Shown in pieces: positions 46,701-56,948 of a DNA stretch of 64,000 nucleotides. The position numbers were made by a program, and so were the translations under genes. The notes under the pieces are model-generated. The model saw only the letters and a program-made list of their open reading frames with translations, searched no databases and had not been told where the DNA came from. The stretch is from Solen grandis (taxonomy: Eukaryota > Mollusca > Bivalvia > Adapedonta > Solenidae), in assembly GCA_021229015.1 (NCBI GenBank), contig CM037792.1:4163136-4227135 (forward strand). The letters run 5' to 3'. The number at the start of each line of letters is the position of its first letter. The first letter of the stretch is position 1.

Positions 46701-49700
46701 AATGTGACTGATTTCTCTAGATCTTATTGAGGAGAAGTCCAGCATAACTAAAGAAACGAAACTAACTAAACAGTTACTCTTTATGGTGTTCAAACTTGAA
46801 ATCTCAAATATGCCTCCCCGTCGTCGACATGTAAAACAGACGAGTGTTGGCGCCGCTCTGACATACGCAAAGATCAAAATATGTGTGTTTTTTTAAATGT
46901 TTATAAACATACTGAAACTAAAATTCAGTCTGTAACATATTGTGAAAACTATTATGGGACTTTCTTCAAAATTTGCAGCATATTATTGCTGAAAAAAATC
47001 TTTAAAAAAGTATCAAATTTTACCGCGGCGTTTGATATTTAATAATATGTAAGAAAAGCAAGTACCTAAAAGAAACGGCATTCTACCTTGGTATATGAAT
47101 CTAAAATATGTAAATACCTATACACATTATATATAAAAAAAGAACTAAACACATTTTTTATAAATCTGATTGAAGGTACAGAAATAATGGCAATGACTAG
47201 AAAATGAACCCACATTCCTCGTTTTAAGGCAGTGGACGAAATTTTAGCCTTATGGATTCTATTCAATTGGAGGTTCAGAACCTTAAGTAAATAAGATGTA
47301 TTCGTATATGTCATTTTTTTGTGTATGTTCTCACTCAGCGGAGGGAGGGAAGTGTCTGTCCATGTTCCTGTTCGGAGTGCCCCCATCCTCCCAGTGTGCC
47401 GACGGTCTGTACTGTGACCCCACCACCCATACCTGTAAACAGACTCCAGGTAAGCAAACCCCTCTGACGTCATCAGCATTTGTCACTCTTATCATGTGCA
47501 TATTTCATGTACATATCCAGGGACTTCCAGCATTTAAATTCGCCGTCTATTAAAAACCTTTACTATTTGATCTATCCGGGCATTTGCAGACTATAGGCCA
47601 GAAGTTTACATAAAACAGCAGTTTTCATCACAAAACAAGATGTGTTTGCTACAATTTGCTAATCTTAAGCACGTGAAAGTAGTTTATTGCCGATATAATG
47701 TTGAATTTTGTTAAAAAAAATCCATCATTGAAATTTAATGATAAGATTTTAGATCAGAGACCTATAACCAGAGATGCGCAGCTTATTCTTTGCCCATATA
47801 GATTTTCTGAAATCTCGCGCTTTCCCGAGACTTCAACGAGACCCAGAAATCATAGGTTTGAAATAAAAGCGTTTGCTTTGAATTTCATATGTATTTATTA
47901 AAAATCCAATTTATATATAAATAAATGTAGTAATGATAAGTCTATTTTGTTTATTAACTTATTTTCTAGATTGCTTTTGACTTCTAATAAACAACAGACA
48001 ATGTTGACTCTGTAACCATCACGACTTGATGATGCTTTATACAAACATTTTCTGTAAGTTACATAACTTTCGATCCTCGCATGAAGATGTTGCTTTAATA
48101 AGTCCGACATTTTTATTGGTCATAATTAAATCAAGTAACTACTGTATACGACGGTTTTAGCTGCTGTTCACGGCATATTCATGTAGTGAAACGGTATCAT
48201 TTAAATATCCGTATTAACGATGCTCTTTCTCATGCCGCGATCAGTTATCTCTCTGATAAACAATCTTAAAAATACAAAACTCTTCTTTCCTTATTTATAC
48301 TCACTTTAGCTTAAATCAGTTAATTACTACTGTATATGAAGCAATTGTTGTTAATAGATTCCCACAAGCCCACCAAAAAATAATATGTGATTCTTGTCCA
48401 ACAATTACCTATAACTATAAGTTCAATTTACGATATATTTGCGCTAGTTATTACTTATAACGAAATTTGTACCTGTGTGACAGTGAGAGCGCTCTCGTTA
48501 ACTCTGGGACGCAATAAAGCGCGTTATTTCGGAAGCTGCTATCCTTTGCTATGTCCTGTTTAGAGTTAGACGTCTTGATTTGACCAATTCGTTTAAATTT
48601 TTGGACAACATTTGGATCATTGAAACTGAAATCATCTACAATTTTTCTTCCGTTGTTTATTAATTTATATCAGTTTTAATCACCATATTTGTAAACACTT
48701 ATGTAATGTTTCGCGCTCGAATGATCTGCCATATTATATACTTTGTATTTTATTGGGCGAGCGCTATCGTGTTACTAACAATTTCATAGTGATCTCCCTT
48801 GCTTAAATTGTAAGGAGGGGTAACCAGAATGCAAGAAAGGAGGAGAGGCGGGATCAAGTTATTTAAACTGTTTCACTATATTACATCTGTTTCTTTACTA
48901 TTTCTGTCCTAAATAAACTGCAACACTAGTAAGTATGTATTTTTGAATTTTGATGTCTATTCATTTTCTTCTTTTCAGCTAAAAGAGAACTAGGTAAGTA
49001 TCAACAAAATAAAAACTTGAACAAAACCTAAAACAAATAACTTTTCGAACGACCCGCTTTATACTATTAATGAATAGTAGAAGAAGTAGATTTAGAAGTA
49101 CAAGTAGTGGGGGTATAAATACAAAGCAAGATTTATTCCTGTGTGCGTCGAGTCCCATTTAAAAGTGGCATAAATGGACATTGAAGTGTTTTTTTTGTTG
49201 GTTTTTTTATCGCGTACGCACGCGATAACTATTGCGTGCGCATGCGATGATTATTAAGTGCGCATGCGATAGCTACTGGTGCTAACGCGATAACTAACTC
49301 GTTCGCACAAGATAACCACTGTGTTCGCATGCAGTAGTTATTTATGTTTTGCGTGCGATATATAGTTCACACATAAAGAAGTACACGTGCAATGTGCATT
49401 GTGATTTTCATATTCTTGTTTGGGGGTTGGGGCAGGGGCCAGAATCCATTTTAATTCTTTTAATATCAAGTTGATGTTTCAGAGCTACAGCTAAACTGCG
49501 TATCTGCGCAATCATATAGCATTAGAAAATCAAATTATTTCAAAATCTAGCGTACCACAAAGAAATAAAAAACTTATTTCTTTAAGATTCGCCACGTACG
49601 GAACATAAACAAGATACGTGGTTTTCGATTTTAAGATCGCAATATGTTGGCGAAAAATATGAATACTGGTACCTACATTACTGCATGTACAAATTTTCTC

Positions 49701-52700
49701 GAAAAAATACATAATCGGGGCAAATTCATGGACACATAGCTTAGTGATTGTGCAGAGTCGTGTGTAATGCACATCTGCTAAAAAGCAACGACAACAACAA
49801 ACAAACAACCCAAGAGAGAGTATGTATTTTGATTTTGTCTACCAATTTCCAATCGTGTCACCCATCATTAATATCAGTCCAATCCAGTCAGCGCTTCCTT
49901 TCCTTTTTCTCTGTACTGTCCAATTTGTTTTCTCGTTTATTTTCACTTAAATGTGCTATATATATTTTCTCAGCCATGTTATTTTGTTTACAATTTCATG
50001 TATCGGAGAAGAACACGATAAGATTTATCTTTCGTTCTAATCCTACCTTGATTGTATGTATGTAACTATGTGCTATGTCTAATTGAATAAATATGTTTAA
50101 ACTAAACAACCCAACAGGATTCCCACTAGCGGTACCCTCATTAAATTACACCACCCTCCCCATTTGATGACTCGCTGTTATGGTACGAGTACCAAGCTGA
50201 AGGTGTCTTATATGCTACTGATAAATTTTCACATGCTTTATACGTCAAGTAAAACGTGTTAAATTATGGAATTGATATCCCGCAAACCTTGCTTTATGTA
50301 ATTTTTTAATTCGATGGAATCATCAAAGAACAGTACAGTGCAGTAAAGTATAACATAGGTATAATACAGTACAGTACAAACGGTACTTAATTTCACGTTA
50401 ATGATGTGAACTTGGGTTAGGCCACGCTCATTAATGAGCATACGTCAGTTATGTTTTGCGTGCGATATATAGTTCACACATAAAGAAGTACACGTTCAAT
50501 GTGCAACGGTACTTAATTTCACGTTAATGATGTGAACTTGGGTTAGGCCACGCTCATTAATGAGCATACGTCAGTTCACATCACAGTCATGATTTTAATT
50601 AGTATGTGTTCGAATTCAATAAATGTAATATAAGCTTTTGTACATATATGATGGAAATTGAGTATTGTTAAATGAAATTTTATATAAGAATGTCTAGGCC
50701 TACTGGTATATCATGTCATGTAACGTTTTTTAGCGAAATACGTACGTTAATGCAGGAGATAGATAAATTGACTTTACTTTGTACACTTTTGATGATACTA
50801 TTCATAACAATATCAGCAGTTGCTGTCTATTCTGGGTGTGTGTTACCAGGTCCTTGTGCCCAGCAACTGGCGGATGTGGACGCCCGTCTGGCTGCCTCCC
50901 AGCACATGCTCCCGGGTCTTGAGAGACCCAACTGTGATGTCCAGGGCGACTACCTCGGAATGCAGTTAGTAGGCTCTCAGTGAGTACACTCGATGCATTG
51001 TGGTGTTATTTTTAGCCGTGTCGCATGCGCCAGAGCAACAAGACGCCATCCTTTTCTTCCGCGAGCACGACATTCTGGAGCGTCATTTTCTCGTTATTGA
51101 ATGATGTCGATCTTGCTCTTGCATGTTGTCATTCGCGTTCTTGCATGATTTCTTGCCTGCTGATCTCGTCCTTGCATGTTGTTGTTCTCATTCTTGTATG
51201 TTTTCGTTTTCTGTATGCTTCTGTTCTTGTTGTTCTCGTTCTTGTATGTTGTCATTTCCGTTTTTGGCATGTTATTGTTCTCGTTGATGTATGTTCTCGT
51301 TCTTTCATGTTGTTGTTTTTGCACCATCCCAAACACGCCATATCGACATAAATATTTGACTGTTGAAACAATATTTGAAGCATGCCAGAAAGAACGCTAG
51401 ATCAATTTATAGGCTGGCGCAAATTCAATTGTCGCGACAGTACCTGAACTCTGAGGGAAAAAAAATGAACAAAAAAATAAAGATTTCTACACTTGAGCGT
51501 AGTGGACGCAACACCCTTGATTGCACATTTGATATGATGATTTGACCAGTAACGGGTCCTCCCATGTGATATCATGGCCATCTTCAAGATATCTATTTGT
51601 ATTCAGGGCATATTGTGTGACGAAGGACGGAAGATCCCTCAACTACATGGTCAACCGCTGGGAAACCGGGGACAATATGGACTGTCGTAAGTCATTCACA
51701 CAATATTATACATCTTGTGCCAACACGCACCCGCGTGCGTGCTTTGAAGCAAAACTAGTTCTATTAATAATTTCGATGTTGTAAATGTTTTAGTGAAATA
51801 ATGCCTGAGTATATTTCTTATTGTGAGTTTTGGGTCGAACTTCGGTGACTCGAACACTGAAAGCTGGAACACCATACTTTACTCGAACACATTTCAAGGT
51901 CCCGGCAAAACTTTTCTTTACTCTTTATTGTTCGACCTGGGATGAGTCGAACACTGATGATTGGAACTCTCGAACTTAATTTCCGGCCCCAAGCGCTATT
52001 TCATATGTAACGGTCGAACCAATTAACACCCTATATGTGATGCTCGCTGGTGATTTAATTGCAACCTGCTGTGCAACGTGTTTTTCACACATTGTGAGAT
52101 TGGCACTGGCATTTAATAATTATTCTTATTAAAGTAATTTGCTAAATGTTACTTGTGTCATTTGAGCTAATATATATGTTGCCTGATTGTGCTATATTTG
52201 TGGATAATTCACAATAGTTTTTTTTTTTTGCAAAATAAAAATTAAACGGAGTATGCAAAAAATGTTATGACTTGCACTTTGGCCGACGAAAATGTATATG
52301 TACGTGAACGAAATGAATATCATCGTTGAGATTTGTGATTTCATAATTGATTTTATCAGCTGCTGCTTTATGGATTTATATGTTATTTAAATTATAAAAG
52401 AATGACAAAGATAAGTTTATTTTATTTAATAATAATTTTAATATTTTTTTGCCGACGTTAGAATAATAATCTCTTTAATACATGTATGTACATCATTATA
52501 ACCACGGTTGGGTCGAACCACTCGGTCTGTTCGAGAGACCGAAGTTCGACTGTATAATGAATATAGGTGTGTCTACGAGTTGTAATGATAAAAAAAAAAA
52601 AAAATGAAACGAGAAAAGAATTGAATGTTACTCATTAAACCATTAAAACGTGTACTACGTATTCATTCCTTTTAATTAATTTTTTTTGGGACAACCCCTT

Positions 52701-54787
52701 AGAAATAAGGCAATTACATAATATATTAACATTTACATTAACATTTAATGTGGAAAGGTCCATTAAGGTAATGAGGTAATTATGCATGTCAACTTTGTCA
52801 TTTTCACAATTATTTCTGAAAGCAAGAATGTAGGAATGCGTTTCTCCCCATTTTAATAATATTTTTGCGCTAAGATTGAGTGATGGAATTCAAACCAGAT
52901 CGTAATTCACAACTTAACAGTTGACTGACTGTATTTTTAACTGGACACATAAACTTCAAATTACTCACGAATGGATCAGATTTCTTCCCGCTCATGCGTA
53001 TGGCTTGAGTCTCATACATAGAATATTTATCATTAATATTAATCGTTCTAAGAGTCGTGTATGTGATAATCTGAATAATAGTTACAAAATAATACATTAT
53101 AAATATTGATTGTATATCAAAGTCTAAATAATAAAAATGCATGCAGATTGAAATGTATTTATATTGACTTTATTAGATAAACATTTCAGCATAATAAGTA
53201 CATTATAACAGATTTGAAATGTATTCCAAATTATATAAGCAGTATACAGTGGTATCATATATATGATATACACATATTTTGATGTACTTAATGTATCCTT
53301 TTAAAAAACAACTTTGTATGCACATATGTTCGTGTCAATATATGTTGAACATTCAAATAAGACGTAATATTTAGATGTAAAGAGTCAAAGTTAAGTAAGT
53401 TCCAAAGAGGTGCTGGGCCATATTTTGGCATTCTCTAACCATGACCGTAGCATCATGCAATATACGTCTATATCGAACGCAACGGGAAAAAATATTTTTT
53501 TTCTTTTAAAGGAGCCATTAAGTCTATCGAGTATTGACTTTCTAAGACACTGCGTCGTACAAACGGGTTTAGCGTGTTATTGTAACTACTCATGAACTTT
53601 CTTGTTGTCCTAATTTGAAAGGTCACTATAATTAGTAATGATGAATTAGCAATATCACCTTTTCATTCGGATTAACAGCAAACCGTGTTGTCGTTCAAAG
53701 GAGTTCCTAAGTGTTATAGAGTAACGTCGGTCGCAAGGTTGATACAACTTTTTTATTAATTAGTATCTTGATGTCACTAGAACTTTGCTATAATGACTGA
53801 GTATATTGTACTTTAAATGATGTAAGGTGCAATTTTTTTTTCAGTAAGAATGTCAACACTTCCTTCCTCTGCTTATATTTTGTTTAGCCTAGAATGGAAC
53901 TGCATATATACATTTCTAAACTTGGGAAAAATATAAAAAAAATCACGTTGTCTTAGCTTACAGTTTGTTCAACATTGTTAGCTTACAGTTTGTTCAACGT
54001 TGTTAGCTTACAGTTTGTTCAACATTGTTAGCTTACAGTTTGTTCAACATTGTTAGCTTACAGTTTGTTAACTTTACTACAGTTGTTACATGTTAGCTTA
54101 CAGTTTGTTCAACATTGTTAGCTTACTTCACAGTATTAGTTGTTCAACATTGTTAGCTTATCACAAGTTTTTGTTCAACATTGTTCTCATTTAAGACTAC
54201 GTGAGACAAACAAATAGAGTACTACCGCACTACAGTACACAAGTGACATTCTACCGCATTTAGTGAGATATTTCCGTCACTATTTTATACACCTGGCCCC
54301 GTGTTCTCGAAAATACTCAGGCCCAATTTTTAGTTTAATACTCAGCTCCCCTATTGGGCATAGTTTGTATAAGTATGGAAATCAAATCTAAGTACAATTT
54401 CATTTTCGAGAACATGGGACCTGGGCAACAAATTCTGGAAATTTCATATGAAGCGCTTAGCAAGGGAGTTATTCCAGCGTACACGTTTACGATCTTTGTC
54501 ACGACCGGTTATCAAACGACCCCTTTTCTAGGGCATATGCTCTGCATACAGTGTCTGGTAGAAATTTAGAGTGATTTAATCATATTTTTCTTCTCTCAGA
54601 ATGTGCACGGGACCAGTACGACTACAGGCGGACCGGTATGGTTGGCAAGATGTTCTACTGCGAACCGAACGGAAACTACGCCAATTATACATGTATTGGT
54701 TCCGTGTGCCATTGTGCAGACCATCTCGGGAACCAGGTTGGAACAGACAGTGTTCCAATTGGCAATCTGGACACCCTCAAGTGCTAG
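43578..54787 (+). CDS. Secreted IGFBP-N-like plus two thyroglobulin type-1 domain protein (six coding exons)
   Basis: Spliced CDS of 699 bases, 232 residues; all junctions are GT-AG and keep frame. Residues 1-16 are a signal peptide (cleavage after ASA). Residues 19-91 hold 12 cysteines, including GGFCGCCDAC, as in IGFBP N-terminal domains and insect fungal-protease-inhibitor-like proteins. Residues 96-100 (AKREL) come from a microexon. Residues 103-170 form a thyroglobulin type-1 domain with Cys 103, 129, 147 and 170; positions for Cys3 and Cys4 are Leu140 and Ala145. Residues 172-232 form a complete six-Cys thyroglobulin type-1 domain (YCEPNGNY, CHCAD) ending at Cys232. NYT at 199-201 is an N-glycosylation sequon. 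Likely extracellular. Thyroglobulin type-1 domains often inhibit cysteine or aspartic proteases, but target and role are unknown here. Confidence 0.88.
43753..47338 (+). other. Intron 1 (3.6 kb)
   Basis: Bounded by GTAAGT and TTCTCACTCAG. Contains foldback repeat D (45842-46844) and otherwise AT-rich DNA. A 90-codon ORF at 45614 with a hydrophobic start is an AT-rich chance ORF, not a gene. Confidence 0.85.
45842..46844. mobile_element. Foldback repeat D (AGCTCGTCTGTTT ends) in intron 1
   Basis: The left end AGCTCGTCTGTTT is inverted at the right end (AAACAGACGAG). GTCGTCGACATG occurs close to both ends in the same orientation, followed or preceded by AAAA. Diverged internal units mention ACTTATGCCCCTTTTAACT and GTCAAAATTGCTTATTG. 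No ORF. Confidence 0.75.
47339..47449 (+). CDS. Coding exon 2: second half of the Cys-rich module
   Basis: 111 bases, phase 1 in and phase 1 out. Encodes EGGKCLSMFLFGVPPSSQCA then DGLYCDPTTHTCKQTP, four cysteines that complete the 12-Cys set. The acceptor is TCACTCAG and the donor GTAAGC. The symmetrical 1-1 phase means it can be added or skipped without frame loss. Confidence 0.92.
47450..48978 (+). other. Intron 2 (1.5 kb)
   Basis: No repeat family recognised. A 12-bp palindrome GAGAGCGCTCTC lies near 48485. The acceptor is preceded by a strong pyrimidine tract (TTTTCTTCTTTTCAG). Confidence 0.8.
48979..48993 (+). CDS. 15-base microexon encoding AKREL
   Basis: Only 15 bases, between a strong polypyrimidine acceptor and a full consensus donor (GGTAAGTA). 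Phase 1 on both sides, so inclusion or skipping both keep frame. It adds Ala-Lys-Arg-Glu-Leu between the Cys-rich module and the first thyroglobulin domain; the Lys-Arg pair is a possible proprotein-cleavage or protease-sensitive site. Too short for ORF-based gene finding. Support is splice-signal quality and phase; no transcript was seen. Confidence 0.72.
   Translation, partial: LKEN
49205..49400. repeat. Degenerate GCGTGCGCATGCGATAACTA minisatellite
   Basis: About six imperfect units of 25-30 bp, each with a GCATGCGAT-like core and an AACTA end, alternating purine-pyrimidine in part. The last unit runs into TGCGTGCGATATATAGTTCA, which is copied again at about 50457. Confidence 0.75.
50381..50577. 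repeat. X-Y-X local duplication
   Basis: Block X (about 70 bases, ACGGTACTTAATTTCACGTT onward to GAGCATACGTCAGTT) occurs at about 50381-50450 and 50507-50577. Between them, block Y (about 56 bases) is a near-exact copy of 49345-49401 from the minisatellite edge. Confidence 0.88.
50850..50979 (+). CDS. Coding exon 4: N-terminal part of thyroglobulin type-1 domain 1
   Basis: 130 bases, phase 1 in and phase 2 out. Encodes GPCAQQLADVDARLAASQHM then RPNCDVQGDYLGMQLVGS. NCDVQGDY is the standard Cys2 motif. The position after MQ, normally Cys3, is Leu. The donor is GTGAGT. Confidence 0.9.
50980..51606 (+). other. Intron 4 (0.6 kb) with TTG-rich minisatellite
   Basis: From about 51100 to 51320 the sequence is a pyrimidine-rich array of CTTGTATGTTGTTGTTCTCG-like units, period about 20-24 bases. 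Translated ORFs there on both strands are repeat artefacts. Confidence 0.8.
51607..51686 (+). CDS. Coding exon 5: C-terminal part of thyroglobulin type-1 domain 1
   Basis: 80 bases, phase 2 in and phase 1 out. Encodes AYCVTKDGRSLNYMVNRWET and GDNMDC. The CWCV motif of the family appears as AYCV, so Cys4 is replaced by Ala while Cys5 and Cys6 remain. The acceptor is TTGTATTCAG and the donor GTAAGT. Confidence 0.9.
51832..52552. mobile_element. MITE related to the CAGTCGAAC type, in intron 5
   Basis: The right end is CCGAAGTTCGACTG followed by TA. The left end is degenerate GGGTCGAACTTCGGTGACTC, inverse to the right end. Internal CTCGAAC / GGTCGAAC phrases repeat. The terminal hexamer is shared with the 11.98-kb MITE, but the inner sequence differs. 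Confidence 0.78.
53955..54190. repeat. 25-bp minisatellite (TTAGCTTACAGTTTGTTCAA)
   Basis: About eight tandem copies of a 25-base unit (the phrase above plus CATTG). The first four are almost identical; later ones have insertions. It sits about 400 bases upstream of the exon 6 acceptor. Confidence 0.93.
54292..54424. mobile_element. 133-bp foldback MITE
   Basis: CCTGGCCCCGTGTTCTCGAA at the left is inverted at the right as TTCGAGAACATGGGACCTGG (three mismatches), with ACTCAG and TACTCAG phrases inside. Too small to encode anything. A diverged relative may start at about 25505 (CCAGGCTCCATATTCTTGAA). Confidence 0.8.
54600..54787 (+). CDS. Coding exon 6: complete thyroglobulin type-1 domain 2 and stop
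   Basis: 188 bases including TAG. Encodes QCARDQYDYRRTGMVGKMFY, then CEPNGNYANYTC, CHCADHLGNQ and a tail ending LKC. All six family cysteines are present. Acceptor TTCTCTCAG. The stop TAG is immediately followed by GTTTGT, a usable donor, so the stop can lie exactly at the exon edge. ORFs on the opposite strand over this exon are shadows. Confidence 0.92.
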
Positions 54788-54925
54788 GTTTGTATCTGCC
54801 GGGTTTTCAGTATATTGAACCATGTGCGGAACCAGGAATTTTAACTCCTTTATTTATTTTACATCGATAACAAAACAAGTTATCACAACTTAGATTAATC
54901 ACTCTCGATGTGATCATTATTGTTG

Positions 54926-56328
54926 GAACAAGAGTGCCAGTGATGCCACAATATACGCCGCCACAAAATATAAAGACCAAGAGGGGCCTTTTAATTATTG
55001 CTTTTAACATTTCTGTAAGCTCATAATGAAGTCTGTAAGACCAATTAATTTAGCTGAACAGAGATAGAACCATAAAATGCTTCCAATATGAAAGTAGGTC
55101 AAATAGCAGTTCAATATGAATCCATTTTTCTTACTCCGCATTACTCTTGCAAAAATCACTGTACCAGAAAATCCCTGCTTTATGCACTTTACCTGTTTAG
55201 AAACATGAGTTGTGTTTTCAAGAGACCATGTTTAGAAAGGCATAACTATTGCAAATATTGATGAACATCAAAATCCCTACTTTGTGCAATCTATCCAGTA
55301 TAGTAATGACATTGCCAAAGTTTTGAAAAATTATGTCAGAAACAAACAAGGAATTGCATTCACAAGGCTGAAATATCAATCAAGTAAAGAGACCAAGTTT
55401 CAAGGGACAAAAATCTTGAAAAATTAATGAACTCGAAAATCGCCACTTCATGCACATCTACCTATTATAGTAATGCCACAAATCAAGTTTTGAAAAGATT
55501 CGTTCAGAAACGTAGGAGGAGTTGCGTACATAAGGCTGCAATATCAATCAGCTACAGAGACTAAGTTTCAAGGGACATTAATGTTGTGAAAATCAATGAA
55601 CTGGAAAATCGCCACTTCATGCACATCTACCTATTATAGTTATGACATTGATCAAGCTTTGAAAAGATTCATTCAGAAATGTTGGAGGAGTTGCGTTCAC
55701 AAGGCTGCAATATCAATCAGCTACAAAAACTAAGTTTCAAGGGACACAAATTTTGGTAAAAATCAATGAACCGGAAAATCACCACTTCATGCACATCTAC
55801 CCATTACAAGAATGACATTGACCAAGTTTTGAAACGTTTCGATCAGAAACGTTGGGGGAGTTGTGTTCACAAGGCTGCAATATCAATCAGCTACAGAGAC
55901 TAAGTTTCAAGGGACACAAATCTTGGTAAAAAACTATGAACCGGAAAATCTCCACTTCATGCTGGTAAAAATCAATGAAGCGGAAAATCGCCACTTCATG
56001 CACATCTACCCATTATATTTATGACATTGATTAAGTTTTGAAAAGATTCATTCAGAAACGTAGGAGGAGTTGCGTTTACAAGGCTGCAATATCAATCAGC
56101 TACAGAGACTAAGTTTCAAGGGACACACATCTTGGTAAAAATCAATCAACCGGAAAATCGCCACTTCATGCACATCTACCCATTATATTTATGACATTGA
56201 TTAAGTTTTGAAAAGATTCATTCAGAAACAAAGGAGGAGTTGCGTTCACAACATATGGACTTACGGACGGACGGACAGACGGAGATGATGACGCCAATAT
56301 ACGACCGCCTTCGGCGGCGTATAAAAAA
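54926..56328. mobile_element. Foldback repeat E in intron 6
   Basis: The left ATACGCCGCC is inverted at the right as GGCGGCGTAT. The right end has the CGCC-TTCG-GGCG hairpin and a GGACGGACGGACAGACGGAG run. Five or six internal units of about 170-180 bp carry AAGGCTGCAATATCAATCAG and AAAATCGCCACTTCATGCAC. One unit holds an extra partial copy near 55945-55990. Confidence 0.87.
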
Positions 56329-56329
56329 T

Positions 56330-56456
56330 CCCAGAGATTCCGGAGAAAACCGCTGTACCGTCTCACGTACGTGACCAGGAATCGAACCCGGGACGCACCG
56401 ATGAGAAGCGAGATGCGTTCCCACTACGCTACCCACGGCACCCATAAGGTGGCTAT
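56330..56456 (-). mobile_element. tRNA-derived SINE head, reverse strand, family 3
   Basis: Minus-strand TAGCGTAGTGGGAACGC (A box) and GGGTTCGATTCCTGG (B box) are spaced as in a tRNA, followed by GTGAGACGGT and ATTTTTTATACG at the repeat E junction. It is not a real tRNA: no acceptor-stem pairing and no anticodon loop could be built. Confidence 0.75.
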
Positions 56457-56948
56457 TCATGCCAGCCTGGTCCTTTACTGAAATATTTCATAAAACACGC
56501 ATGATGAAACGCGTTATATTCTTCATAATTTGGATATTACCTGGCACTATGTATTGTAGGTGGAGCTCGAACGAAGGAGTTTTAGAAAAGGGCTTGGAAG
56601 AGGAAGGGAAACCTCCCATGAGTCTTTACCCCCACTCCACCCCTCTGGATCCGCGCATAATATTACTAAACATTAACTATTAAGTAGCATATATAGTGAA
56701 ACATTTAGATGAAGATGCTGATATATGCCAATCGTTGGAAGCCATAATACAAAATACCATTAGTATACATTTAAATATACATTTTCGAAATATCGGCTGC
56801 TCTCTGTAAAGGAGTGTGTACAGTCAAGAGTGATTTCAGGCGCTTAAGCATGTTAAAATAAATAGATATCTATATAAATTCGGCTGAGGTCGAAATGTTT
56901 ATAATATTCTTCAGGCTGATAAACATGATCTTTTTTTATTCTTTTCAG

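Larger units (their letters stand above)
48994..50849 (+). other. Intron 3 (1.9 kb) with minisatellite and X-Y-X duplication
   Basis: Contains a degenerate GCGTGCGCATGCGATAACTA array at about 49210-49350 and a duplicated block at 50381-50577. Two long ORFs on the plus and minus strands (about 100 codons) lack any feature and are taken as chance. Confidence 0.8.
51687..54599 (+). other. Intron 5 (2.9 kb) hosting a MITE, a 25-bp array and a small foldback
   Basis: Carries three separate repeats listed on their own. The rest is AT-rich with no exon candidate. Confidence 0.8.
54788..56948 (+). other. Intron 6, in the 3' UTR (2.2 kb)
   Basis: Starts GTTTGT (a weaker donor) directly after the stop codon and ends TTATTCTTTTCAG. 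Filled by foldback repeat E and a reverse SINE. No AATAAA was seen within the first few hundred bases, which supports splicing to the last exon rather than ending here. Confidence 0.65.

Noticed and set aside
47066..47479. 137-codon minus-strand ORF
   Set aside because: It is the antisense of coding exon 2 and its flanking introns. The sense strand has splice sites, correct phase and conserved cysteines.
51025..51400. Plus- and minus-strand ORFs of 74-108 codons in intron 4
   Set aside because: They are translations of a pyrimidine-rich minisatellite.
54576..54823. Three overlapping ORFs on both strands over exon 6
   Set aside because: Shadows of the true frame, which is entered by splicing at 54600 and matches the thyroglobulin type-1 pattern.
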